Shown: positions 1 to 10,942 of the stretch, one piece after another | Position numbering within the stretch: the first letter of the stretch is position 1 | Layout: each line of letters starts with the position of its first letter | NCBI GenBank assembly: GCA_002794785.1 | Contig: NBBA01000015.1 | Span: 1-64,000 of the forward strand | Source of the DNA: Coniferiporia sulphurascens | Taxonomy: Eukaryota; Basidiomycota; Agaricomycetes; Hymenochaetales; Hymenochaetaceae | Direction of reading: 5' to 3' | Length of the DNA: 64,000 nucleotides | Made by a program: the position numbers and the translations under genes | Notes under the pieces: generated by a model | Databases searched by the model: none | What the model was told of the DNA's origin: nothing | Seen by the model: only the letters and a program-made list of their open reading frames with translations

Positions 1-1796
1 AAACGAGAGACATACTGCATACGAGAGCCCTGCATTTCTGTCACTCCAACTCGGCATACCCTCCTCAGCGTCAGTTTTCCGTGTAAAGACTTTGAAGCCT
101 ATAGGTATGTATGAAACGGTTTAAACCCCGAGCACCAGCCATACAGTAGATTCCGAAGCTCACAGGCTGCTGACGGGTGCATGAGGCCTAAGAAATGCCA
201 GGCGTGATGCTAGAAGTAGATACTCCCAACTAAAAATGACAAACGCATTAGGAAGGCTTTAGAAAAACACAATCATGAGGGCAAGCAACGGTCAGGCCGA
301 GTCGCCGGACACAGATTCGTACTTTTTAAGTCGTGGAGCCGTTGCCTCTCCTGCGTACTTTTGCGTATTCGGTCTGTCGGAAACTATGCATTTTGCGGCT
401 TGTTCCGTGTGCGTTTATTCTTGCCATTCCGCATGCATAGCTAGTGCTCGAAATATTGCATATCGAACCGACCGGATCGAAAGGAGTATACCGCACCTAT
501 GCCTTTATTTTATGACCGGAGTATTGATGGTTCAGAATGGGAGAACCGGTCCCGTGCGCAGTGACAGGCATTCGCTTTTAGCAACCGAGACCGAGACGGG
601 TTGCGCAACGCACATCTCATTGAACGTGATAAGCCGAGAACCGTCACCGTCGGGCGAGTCAGGGGCATTCCAGGAAGGGTAAGACCTTCATCGAGGCGGG
701 TCCAGCCGGAGTGCTACGGGAAGGCGATAATCCGTAACTCGGATATTCCATAGTATGTCTGTCGCATTTCTAAGCATCGACGATGGTACGCCCCGGGCGA
801 GGAGAAAAACATCGCCCCGAAGATGGGAAATGGTACGGGCCTCGAAGAAAATTAAGGTCGATAACGCTTCCGCCTTTGAAATGAATCCGCCTTCCTTGAG
901 ACCCAAAATGCTTTTGCCCGCCCATCAAGCGAAACGATTCTGTCAGATTAGCAGGTGAGCCCAGAGACACTAACCCCAGGTGGTAAACGTACTAGTTTGC
1001 ACTAAGTCTACCTCGCACGGCACACACGCCTCCATTCTGTAATTTCTGTGGTCCGCGGCCTGCCTTCCTTCAAAAGTTCCGCAGCTTCCGTCTTCACTCT
1101 CCCCGGCCTCGACATCCACACATAGTCCTTGCCCACGGATCTCAATGGTCCCAAAGTAAGTTCCAGGAGGAACTGAAAGGAACGATACACATGCTCATCC
1201 CCGACCCGATTTTATCCCCTCAATCCTCGTTGAGCGTCCAGGCTCCGAAGTCATCCAAAAAAACAACCAGAAGCCCCGAAAGGCCCATGAGACGCGCGAC
1301 ATGAGAATGAAAACGCGACCAGTGCGCGTCGCGCTCGCTATAAAGTTTCCAGAAGTGGTGTTGCATACCTGCAGCCACCGCAACCAGACTCAGCAGAAAA
1401 TTCGGCATCTTCGAAGATTATCGTCTGAGGTCAAAAGCATCGAGTATTTTTTTTCAGTAGGTCTTCGCTCCAGATATGGCGCACACGCCCATTAACCGAC
1501 ACGCCATCAGCTTGTCAAGTCGTTCAAGTTGGTGGTCCTTGAACTCGAACACGCCAGACGCGACTGCAAAAATCACCTGCGAGTCACATGACTCACGAGC
1601 GCCCCGAATCGACGTTCTCCGAACTGGCACGTTCCACTTTCAACCGGAATGAAAACCACAATGGTAAACCCATCCGCTACTCCGAGTGCAAAAAAAGAAG
1701 GAAGTATTAATTCAACAGTTATATGTACAACAGCCTGTCCGAACTTCCCCATTCTATCAAAATCAAGTCTAAAAAAGAAAAGGAAAAACCCCATGA
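1..1796. other. No gene recognised at left edge
   Basis: Only short, mutually overlapping open frames occur here, none with a recognisable domain, signal peptide or intron-linked continuation. The right part is the 3' flank of the mitochondrial carrier gene on the minus strand. Nothing else can be supported. Confidence 0.5.
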
Positions 1797-2927
1797 TCAC
1801 TCCGAATAGGTATCGCCCAAGTCCTCACCGCCCTGTACCCGCTCGATCATCTGGCTCACCTTCTCATACACGGGGAACACAACCGCCTGGCCGGGTGCGA
1901 CGCGCAGCACACGCGGCGTGATACCCTTGTAGAACGCGCGTGCACCCTCCTGGCGGAACATCTCGCGTGCGATCTGCATGATCTTCGAGGCTGCAGACGT
2001 ACCAGACGGGTAGGACGTCTTCTGCAGACGCGTTTTGATTGTGTCAATAGGTGCGTTTGAGAATGGGCCCATCGCGCCGGAGATGAGCCCGATGAACATC
2101 GTCTGCCAGGAAGGCAGCTCTGTCAGCTCTGGCTGCTTGCTCTGTGCAAACTTCTTGAGCTCCTGGTACGCTGTGAAGTTCGCGCCTGTGGAAGTGGGTT
2201 AACTATATGCGTCGAGAGATAACATGGGGGGTCGCGCCTACCCTGGTTAGTCGCCTGGCGGAGCGCAGTGAGCGAAACGCCGCGGTAGAGCGTCGCGATG
2301 CCCTCCTCGCGGACGATGGTGTACACAGCATGGCCAGCATTGCGGTAGCGAGGCGTCTCGAGCGGGTCCGCGAGGGAGTGCGACTGAGCCTGGAGACGGA
2401 TTTTGACGACCTCCATCGGGCATACGACAGCGACAGCCTCGGTCGTACCCGCACCGAGTCCAGCGAGGAAGATGCGACTTGTACTCGTCTTGCCCGACTC
2501 GGGGTCCGCGAGCCAGCGCTTGTATGTTTCGAAACTCGCGAAGCGGATAGACATCTTCGGGACGATACCGGAGAGCACGGCGCCGAGCCCCTTGTAGAGC
2601 GCGAGGGGCGTCTCGCGCTGCACGATCTGCGCGCCGGTCGCTATGAAGCCGCGCGGTTTTGTCTGCGGGATGGGTGGTGTTGGTAATGGGGGTGGCACAC
2701 GATAATAGGGTGAAGTACGTACACCGGGCGCGAGCCCCGACTTGGAGAGCTGCATGCGGACCTTGATGGTGTCGAGCGGCTGGCAGACGAGCTTTACGAC
2801 GGTTAAGGTTAGTTACGGGCATCGGCAGGCGGTGAATGCTAGTGCTTACCGCCTCCATGGCGCCAGCAAGGCCTCCGGCCGTGATATGGGTGGCGAACCC
2901 GACGGGCTTTGTGTCGCTTCTGGGCAT
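1797..2927 (-). CDS. SFC1: Mitochondrial succinate/fumarate carrier, SFC1/ACR1 type
   Basis: This is a mitochondrial inner-membrane carrier of about 318 aa. The family exchanges cytosolic succinate for matrix fumarate, linking the glyoxylate cycle to gluconeogenesis. Exons, read on the minus strand, are 2927-2850, 2791-2723, 2662-2242 and 2185-1797. All have GT..AG introns with matching phases, and the frame closes at the stop. The three carrier signatures are visible: PLDTIKVR (about residue 31), PMEVVKIR (about 131) and PIDTIKTR (about 235). Segments such as LALYKGLGAV, SLTALRQATNQG and GITPRVLRVAPGQAV match the Sfc1 subfamily as I know it, rather than the citrate or ornithine carriers. The start ATG is the only one upstream of the conserved HITAGGLAGAMEA helix. 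The gene is intact and is divergent from the HRD3 gene. A relative such as a tricarboxylate carrier is possible but less likely. Confidence 0.93.
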
Positions 2928-4011
2928 GACTGCTAGCTGATCGTTCTGCTTCGTTGTTTTGCGCTGTGCTCGTCTAGTAGCGTACTACCGATGCTCGCCG
3001 ACGCGCTGCTTGTGTGTACTGCGGGTCGTCAGCGTGATTGTAGGCGTTGGAGTTGAGTTCAAGGAGCGAAAGGGGAGGGAAGAAGGGAGGTGATTTGAAT
3101 TAATGGCGGAGGGCCGCTATAAACACGCTCAAGCCCGCCATACCGCACCGCACTAGGGCTCGTCATGGGCGAGCGGGGGAGAGGAGAAATGGAATTAATG
3201 CCGAGGATGCGGGTCGCATGTGAATAGGGCTCCCGCGTCGGGAAAAGCCGCGCCTGCGCAGTCTGTCCCCCGCTCAATCGCCCCTCTCAGTCCTCGGCGT
3301 AAAGGCGCACTTTCGACCTCGCTACCGCGCTCTTTGGCATGGCTGTTGAAGAATGGGCTTTGCTACTCGTGTCGGGGGGCGTATTAGCTTCACTCAGCCT
3401 CGGTGTAGTTGACCCCTAAAATACTGGTGCATGGCTCCAACTTGTCTGATCCGGGTGTATGCTATTGTCCGGGATTTCACGGGGCTTAAGCACACCATCA
3501 ACAAGGAGCAGCTCTCTATTGGCCCCGGATACTCCGAGTCTCTTTGACTCATACCTGACCTATCTCGTACTTCGTCCTCGCATCTCGGGCTGTAGCGGCG
3601 AACTTGCACCAGACGGGTGTGCGTATGCTTCCGTTCTACCTGTATTCTCCGAGGGATGTTATGTTATGTACGATCACCAGCCTGTAGACTTTCGCGCATA
3701 GTCATCTTCTTCAAGCAAGCTGCTTACGAACGTACTGGCGCCATCTGGCGCAGAGTGGTTCCAGAACTCCTGTGGCGGCAACCTTAAAACTATTGGAGGT
3801 GCTTGGGCGTAAGGGTGTGCTGATAGTACTACTAGTATTCGTCGTCGTCGATGGCAGCAAACCCGCACCAGCACGTGCTGACACGCTGGCGTCCACGTGA
3901 CGAGCGGGCCTACGTGTCGTCCCGGTGGCGGGCTCAGTGCCCACCTCATCCTAAACAGTACTTACGCCGTTCCAAAAGTTCCAACGCTCCCGCGCGTTCG
4001 AACAGAAAAAC
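2928..4011. promoter_or_regulatory. Divergent intergenic region, SFC1 / HRD3
   Basis: About 1.1 kb lies between two divergent start codons, so it should hold both promoters. The sequence shows no long open frame with a recognisable domain. A TATA-like GCTATAAACAC occurs near 3117 on the plus strand, but it lies almost 900 bp from the HRD3 start, so I do not assign it. The HRD3 start codon itself has a good context (A at -3, G at +4). Confidence 0.5.
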
Positions 4012-7000
4012 ATGGCTGCGTCTCGAACCAGCTCCGGCAGGCGGAAGGCCAGCTGGATTGGTTTCTGCGTCGTCGTACTTGCGACTTTGTCTGTCGGCAA
4101 GTCGGCGTCGGACTCGGATGTCGCGACTACCGGCACCGCCGTGCAGACGCTGTCTTTGACGGAAACTGTGAGTCGATCTTGTCTCTATTTTTGCTGGTGG
4201 ATAGGCGATACTTATTACTGGAGCTGAAGGATGCTGCCGTGCCGTCGCTTTCCTTGGACGTGGCGGCCGGATCCAAAGATGCGGAGACGACGGGAGTCCC
4301 AGAGTACGACGCTATGGCCGACGGTGAGGTGCATATGTTGCATAGTAAATACCAAATCTCTGAGACATGCGTTACAGCAAACAAGGCATACAGGCAAGCC
4401 CTCCAGGCGCTCGCGTCCATCAGCGCGTACCAGCCCCTACACACGCCCGGCGTCCTGGATGCGCAACCGAACACGATATTGACGGCGCTCTTTCCTAACC
4501 AGCAGGGACCAATTGCGAGTCTCATCCGCATCATATATAAACTGCGCCAGCAGTCCTGGGTACCGTACTTCCTGAGCGCAGGTCTCGGCAGGGACAGCTG
4601 GTCAGCCGGGAGGAAGAAGGAGGAGATGCAAGGGAAGGCGGTCAAGGTTGTCGACTTACTGGAGCATGCCGCCGAACTGGGCCATATGGATGCGCTCTAC
4701 AAGCTCGGACATGTCTCACTGGTGCGTCATATCTTCCCCGACATACGTACACAATCCTGATGCAGTATACTTTATAGTTCCACCTCTCCCCCCTGTTGCA
4801 CAATGTATCGCGCGCTTTCGAAGCATACTCCACTCACGCTGTATTAACAGGAAACTCAACATCTCAGTCTATCCTTGCGTTCTTTTTCGCGACAGGCTAC
4901 AATGGCGTCGTAGACGTAGACCAAGCGAAGGCGCTACTGTATTACACGTTCGCCGGACTTGGCGGTGACCAGGGGGCGCAGATGGCCCTTGGCTACAGAA
5001 ACTGGGCTGGGATAGGCGTTAACGATGATTGTATGCACGCTCTAGAGTGGTACCAGATGGCCGCCGAGCAATGTAAGCGCCCCCATTCGTTGGTGCACGC
5101 TACACCCTCCTTAAACCTGTCACTCGTCTAGCAATGGCGAAATTCATGTCTGGTCCTCCCGGTGGGCGCACACTCCCGCAAACTACAACAAGGCTTTCAG
5201 ACCTTGAAGGTGGCGCGTACGGACCAGGTGCAAGTGTTGCATCAACCGGGATGAACGCACACAGGGCTGTCATAAAGGCGGCTTCTGCCCAACAAGCCGG
5301 AGAAACATGGGAGGACGTTTTGGAATATTACATGGTACGGCAGAACCTTTGCTCTCCTACCAAACTGCAGATACTTATCTAGTCTGCTTTAGTTCAACGC
5401 TGACCGCGGCGAAATCGACTTCGCATACCGTCTTGGTAAGATCTTTTACCAAGGTTCGATCTATGCGCTCCCCGGCGGGGCTGCATCCGGCGGCGAAGGC
5501 GTCGGCGCCATCCCACGGGACTACGGACGTGCGCGCGGCTACTTCCTGCGGATCGCGCGCCAGATTTGGCCCGGGATACGCCGGGCGCGCCGACGCCGGC
5601 GCCGAAGCAAGAACAGAAGGACGACGGTACACTAGGTTATGCGGCCGCGTCTGCGGGTTTCCTGGGACGCATGTACTTGCGCGGGGAGGGCGTGAAGCAG
5701 GACGCAGCGTTAGCGAAGATGTGGTTTGAGCGCGGTGGAGAGTATGGTGAGAAGGAGTGCAATAATGGGTTGGGTATCATCTGGCGGGATGGTTTGGTGG
5801 ATGGGAAGAAGGACCTGAAGAAGGCGCTTGTGTATTTCAATGTCGCAGCGCACCAGGAACTTGCGGAGGCGCAGGTGAACCTGGGTAAATACCAGTATCG
5901 TGAGTCTTTAGCCCTCTGTTTCGACTGGCGGGAGATGAACTCACAGCGAATACAGAAAAGGGGGACATCAAACTTGCCACAACCTACTTCGAAAGCGCGA
6001 TCCGCCATGGTTCGCCGTTTGAGCCTTACTATTACCTCGCAGAGATCTACGCGGCGTCCGCGCAAAACCCTGCAAGCCCCCCGCACCACATCCAAGGGTC
6101 ATGTGCCATGGCGGTTTCGTTCTACAAGCTCATAGCGGAGCGCGGGACTTGGATGGACGACCCCGTGCGTGAGGGTGAGGCACGCTGGAAACTCGGAACG
6201 GAGAGGACGAGGGAGGATGCGATGCTCCGGTGGTGGATCGCGTCTGAAAGGGGCATCGAGACTGCACAGAATAACCTGGCGTACATCCTCGACCAAGGTG
6301 AGTGCGTTATAAGGTTTTTTTTCGTGCTGACTGACGTGTTTCTGAATAGACAGGAGTGTTTTGCGCCTGACGCGCTTCGCGCCCGCCACCCCGTCAAATG
6401 ACACCGCACGTCTGGCACTTACGCAATGGATGCGCTCCGCGTACCAGCGCAACGTCGACGCGCTGGTCAAGGTCGGGGACTACTATTACCATGGGCTCGG
6501 CGTGCCCGATGGGCCGGAGGAGGTACGCTGGGAGCGCGCAGTGGCGTTTTACCAGTCCGCAGTCGACACGCAGGTTAGCGCGCTCGCCATGTGGAACCTT
6601 GGCTGGATGTACGAGAATGGTATCGGTGTACCACAGGTATTTTTCTTTTTCTTAATTTGAATAATATTTCCTTCCAGGTTCCCGGTGATCTGACGCTTCC
6701 GACAGGACTTCCATCTGGCGAAACGGCACTATGATATGGCGCTCGAGACGAACAGCGAGGCATACCTTCCCGTGATGCTGTCGCTAATCAAGCTGCATGT
6801 GCGCAGCATCTGGCATACTATGATGGGCGGGAAGAACGGGCTCTCCATTTGGCCCGAAGATGGTCTGTTGTTTAGAATTCTTGCGCAAAAGATCACACGA
6901 CTGATTAGCCCGACTTTTTAGTACCGGACGAGCCTCAAAAGGAAACGCAGACTCTGGATGGAGGACAGGAACAAGTCGATGATGATGACGAAGTCCCTGT

Positions 7001-7598
7001 ACAGCAAGTCGACGAGGAATACTTGGAAGGAACGGACGACACGCAATGGTACAAAGGAAAAGCGAAGGATGATCTCAAGAAGCGCCTGCGGGCTTCTGGG
7101 CAGCGGCTCCGTACGGAAGATGACCCTATCCAGGCAAGTCAACTCGACTTCCCTCTTTTGCGCCCGGTGAAACGAATGCTGACTCTATCCTTCTCTTGCA
7201 CTTTCTTTATATGACTTCGCTCTTCTATACTCGCTTGCACGCAGTGGGCACGTGAGCGGCGTAATGCTGAGAATGAGCGCGACGGCGACTTTGGGCCGGA
7301 GGACTTCTTCGACAGCGCGATGCACGGGCCCGGGAGGAGGGGCGACGAGGGCGGAGCAGTGGCAGCGGACGACTTCGCTGAGACAATGTTGCTGGCTGCG
7401 CTGTGTCTTGCCGTGTCTGCGCTGATGTACGTTCGCGGGCGCTGGTTCGAGCGTCGACGCAGGGAGGAAGAGGAGCGTGCAAGGGCGGCAGCTGGCGGGA
7501 CGGCGCCGCCACCACCGCCTCCGAATGCCGCGAATGCCGGTGGGGCATTCCCGCCTCCGGGGGACCCGGCGCGCGATGCCTGGGCTGTGTTGCGGTGA
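4012..7598 (+). CDS. HRD3: HRD3/SEL1L-like Sel1-repeat ERAD protein
   Basis: This is the luminal adaptor of the HRD1 ubiquitin-ligase complex in the ER membrane, which in this family delivers misfolded glycoproteins for degradation. It has ten exons: 4012-4167, 4230-4721, 4778-5072, 5132-5334, 5393-5899, 5947-6297, 6350-6636, 6706-6862, 6922-7133 and 7245-7598. About 1,004 aa are predicted. Visible features are an N-terminal signal peptide (residues about 14-30), a run of Sel1 repeats (AGFLGRMYLRGEGV, GDYYYHGLGV, MYENGIGV types), an acidic linker, a single C-terminal membrane segment (LLAALCLAVSALMYV) and a basic, proline-rich tail. That order fits SEL1L/Hrd3. Two oddities occur. The frame breaks inside exon 5 near 5570-5575, where one base is missing from a CCCGGG run. 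The last intron starts with GC (CAG/GCAAGT), because every nearby GT donor fails on frame. An AATAAA lies at 7710. Confidence 0.88.
7134..7244 (+). other. GC-AG intron in HRD3
   Basis: The last HRD3 intron has a GC 5' splice site (CAG|GCAAGT) and ends CACGCAG. It is 111 nt long, about twice the other introns of the gene. Using the nearest GT (6 nt later) would put a TGA immediately after the junction, so GC-AG is the only option that joins both conserved exons in frame. Confidence 0.8.
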
Positions 7599-8166
7599 TA
7601 CTTGGATGGTGCATTTGTCTTGCAGCGTGAATGGTATATGTAGAGTAGGCAAGGGATCTGACTCGTCGGATGTGTCTGTTAGATAGGCGCGATCTTGGCT
7701 AGTAGTGTAAATAAAATTATATATTGCAAGATCACGCCGTGACTCGAGTGAGGCTTTTCGTCGAAAGCCGTCCATGAGACTTGCAGTATTTCTGGCGTGG
7801 ATGTCTGAACGACCGGAAGATGCCTAAAGGATCGTCGTGGTGATCGGCAGGAACTCAGCTCGGGAATTAACGCTGCTTATATCAGCGGACGGAGGAAGCC
7901 GAAGGGGACGGCGGGTTGTGTGTGGCGTGTCTTGGATTTTCGGCACGTCGTCTGCATAACCCGCGAAGTTTTGCAAGGGCGAATATTCCCGATGGACCCA
8001 GGACGTGGCCCAGAGTCAGCCCGATGGTGTCATCGATCGTCTAACCAGCTTACTACTGCGATTTTTTTCTCTCTGGATACCGTCTCACTTAGTCACTGTA
8101 TCTCTTCATTTCTTGCCATCACCAATCCATCGCCACCGCTACCGTACTTAACTCGATCTCTGTCTC
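7599..8166. other. Intergenic, HRD3 3' flank and distal IDO promoter
   Basis: Holds the HRD3 3' end (AATAAA at 7710-7715) and the distal part of the region upstream of the dioxygenase gene. No coding signal was recognised. Confidence 0.5.
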
Positions 8167-8388
8167 GCTGCAGTACACGGAGAGTCCACCATTCTAAACG
8201 CGCCTGCGCCGTTCAACGCTTCCGAGCGCATTCACCGTCCGACCAGCTCGCCTACTGACTGTGTCCCACTCAGGCTGCAGCGCATACATAGTCCACCATT
8301 CTGCACGCGCCTGCGCCGCATCCGCCTCTGAAGACACTTCAACGCTTCCTGGCGTATTCACCGTCCGACCAGCTCGCCGACTGACTGC
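8167..8388 (+). repeat. Tandem duplication upstream of the IDO gene
   Basis: Two direct copies start with GCTGCAG, at 8167-8260 and at 8274-8388. Both contain GTCCACCATTCT, CGCGCCTGCGCCG, TTCAACGCTTCC, TTCACCGTCCGACCAGCTCG and ACTGACTG in the same order. The second copy has about 20 extra bases in the middle (CATCCGCCTCTGAAGACAC). The pair ends about 37 bp before the IDO start codon, so it probably covers the core promoter and 5' leader. Confidence 0.8.
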
Positions 8389-8424
8389 ATTCTCGCAACT
8401 AATCCGCCCGGTATTAAACAAGCC

Positions 8425-10020
8425 ATGTCGTCCCCCGTCTCGCCCTCCCACTTCCTTTCGCTGCCCCGCCCGGACTCCCCCTCCGGTCTGCCAGCTGGAG
8501 TACCAGACACAACGACCGTCGCAGCGCACGACTTCGACGTCGACGCGAGCACGGGCTTCATGCCCCCGCAGCCGCCGCTCGCGCGGCTCCCCGCGCTGTG
8601 GGAGCCGTGGGAGGCTGCGCTCGAGGACGCTATCGCGGCGAAGTTGAAGCTTGGTGGAGCGAGAGACTTGACGCGTGAAGATGAGATGGAGAGCGAGGAA
8701 TGGAGGAGTCGGGTGAAGAATGTGCGTTTCCATCTTTTTTTTATGAGCCTAAATGCAGGTAGCGCGTGTATTGACGAAATTTATTGATATTATAGCTCCC
8801 CGTCCTTCCGACATATGACCTGAAGAAATCGGAAATAACGCTGCGCCGTGCGCATCACGTCCTGACATGGACGATGCATTTCTATATCAATACCCTCCCA
8901 CCTAGCGCGCCTGTCCTGATACCCCGCTCGATCTCAATACCTCTCCTAGAGGTCTCAGGCTACCTGGCGCTCCCCCCTCTCCTAACCTACTCCGATGACG
9001 TGCTTTACAATTGGAAATATCGGGACCCCTCAAACGTCAATGCTTTACCAACGTTAAGGAACATTACTGTCCAAACGACGTTTACATCCACTCCCTCCGA
9101 AGCGCACTTTTACCTAACTTCCGCTTATATCGAGCTGCGCGGGGCAGCAGCGCTCTCTCTCATGTCCCTGATCATGGACGAAGCGTTCGTCCGGGACGCT
9201 ATCGCCCTCCGGCGTATCGTCATATACCTGCGTCACCTCGCGAATGTTATTAATGAATTGGAAGGATTGCTAATTGCAGTCCGGGAGGGATGCGATCCGG
9301 AAGTGTTTTACCACGACGTGCGGCCGTGGTTCAAGGGCCAGGACTCGATGCAGGGCGAGCGCAGATGGGTGTTCGAAGGCGTCGGCGAGGAAGGGTACGA
9401 GCACCTAAAGCACCCGACGGACCGGGAACTGAGCGGTCCGAGCGCGGGCCAGAGCAGCCTCATCCACGCGATTGATATTTCCTTAGGCGTGGAGAACCAC
9501 TCGTCCGCGCCGCGTGCTCCGCCATCGTCGAGATCGTTCTCGGGACCTTCTGAGGCGGAGAAGCCTAGGGAGAAGGAGTCGTTCCTTACGCGCATGCAGA
9601 GCTACATGCCGCGCCACCACCGCGCGTTCCTGCAGCACCTCGCCGCGAGCCCACGTCCGCTGCGTGCGCTCGTCGCTGCCGAGACGGACGGACGCGCGTA
9701 ACCCGGAGCTTCATGCCGCGTACAACACGGCCGTCGACGCGTTGCGCACGTTCCGCAACGCCCACCTACGCATCGTCGCGCTATACATCGTCGGGCCCGC
9801 GCGGCGCGTCGAGGCCGGGAACAGGACTATGCTTCTGGCGCAGCCTGCTGACCTTACAGTCGGGGACGTACCGAGAAACCCGGGGACGGAGAATGGAGGA
9901 GATGGAGGGGTGAAGGGCACTGGGGGCACGAACGCGATGACGTTCCTGAAGGGCGTGCGCGACCGTACGGCGGACGCCATACTCCGCGAGGAGGGAGCGG
10001 AGAGCAGGAACGGACCTTAG
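8425..10020 (+). CDS. Indoleamine 2,3-dioxygenase, frame broken at 9683-9700
   Basis: This haem dioxygenase of about 505 aa opens the indole ring of tryptophan to give N-formylkynurenine, the first step towards de novo NAD. Exon 1 is 8425-8721 and exon 2 starts at 8796. Family signatures seen are LPVLPTYDL, SGYLALPPLLTYSDDVLYNWKYRDP, SAGQSS, MPRHHRAFL, FRNAHLRIVALYIVGPA (its His aligns with the proximal haem ligand), and GTGGTNAMTFLKGVR near the C-terminus. The frame that begins at the ATG stops at 9699-9701. The rest of the protein, including the haem-ligand His, is in the next frame to 10020. The break sits in (GACG)3 at 9683-9694, and losing one 4-nt unit restores the frame. As read, the product would lack its haem ligand and be inactive. 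This is either a real allele or a sequence error. The promoter carries a tandem duplication. Confidence 0.88.
9683..9694 (+). repeat. (GACG)3 microsatellite at the IDO frame break
   Basis: Three tandem GACG units lie exactly where the IDO reading frame shifts. Two units would keep the upstream and downstream conserved blocks in one frame. Slippage of a 4-bp unit is a simple explanation. Confidence 0.8.
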
Positions 10021-10482
10021 TCGGTGAATTAAAGGGTACCTAGATTATATGGCGGATTTTTTTTTGTTTATTAATACGTGGAGGTGACCTCACAAGTGTA
10101 ACTGTAATGATACTTTGAACAAACTGAAAAATACACAGCCGCTGTACTGTCCCGCGGCATGCCGGTACCTTCTTAATAAAAGACTCATCATTTTTTGGTG
10201 GGGTATCGATTCGATCCGTTGTCCCCTTCCATACAAAGTATGGCCTGGTACTTTTATCGGTCGAGGGCCGTAATCCCTAGGCCGGGAGGTTAGAGAATAG
10301 ACCGTGGAAAAACTTACGTCACACGCTTTGTCAAAGTTTAAGGTTCAAGCTCCAAAATCTAAATATTCCCACGGTTTAAGTAATATAATCCCGCCCGTCG
10401 ACTCATCGAGCCTATATGCGTTTGATATTTATTTTAGTCGGCGGCCGGCTATATATGGTGGTCGTCCCGCGCGTCCCCCCAG

Positions 10483-10514
10483 GCCCTACAGGGCTACAGG
10501 GCTACAGGGCTACA
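10483..10514 (+). repeat. Four-unit 8-bp tandem repeat
   Basis: GCCCTACA is followed by three perfect GGGCTACA units. It is non-coding as far as can be seen. Confidence 0.85.
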
Positions 10515-10926
10515 GATGCCGCCCCGCGAAGCATCGTTGGCGCCGGGAAAGCACGGTATCTCACGCTTCTGCGCGGGTACCGACGGGGAGGGGCGCGGGT
10601 CTATTTGACCAGTCGGGGATCGGCGGCGGTCTAGTCTAGGGGCTCATGGGTTGGGGGGCCCGGGCGGACCGCTGCGGGGCGAGGCGATGCGCGCCTCCAC
10701 CGCTCCCTTCCTAATTACTACCCCTTACATGTGCGAATTGGGGAATAGGGGGGAATAGTACTAGTGGGGGCTAGTGCTGGAGTACCAGTACTGCTAACCC
10801 TCAGGCTGCCCACGTCAGGTGTGCGCGCGTGCTCCGAACGGGCGGGCGGGCGACTCCGAGGGGTGCTTCGGATGGGGTGGGGTAGCTACTAAAGTAAGTA
10901 AGTGAGGTAAATATTGATACAGTGTT

Positions 10927-10942
10927 GTACGTACGTACGTAC
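10927..10942 (+). repeat. (GTAC)4 microsatellite
   Basis: Four self-complementary GTAC units are followed by GTGG. This is a short simple repeat in intergenic DNA. Confidence 0.9.

Noticed and set aside
1573..1800. Minus-strand 75-codon hydrophobic frame after the SFC1 stop
   Set aside because: Lies in the 3' flank, has no conserved match, and its Phe/Leu content comes from A-rich DNA on the plus strand.
10195..10225. GATTCGATCC resembling a tRNA B-box
   Set aside because: No matching A-box or acceptor stem can be drawn at the right distance.
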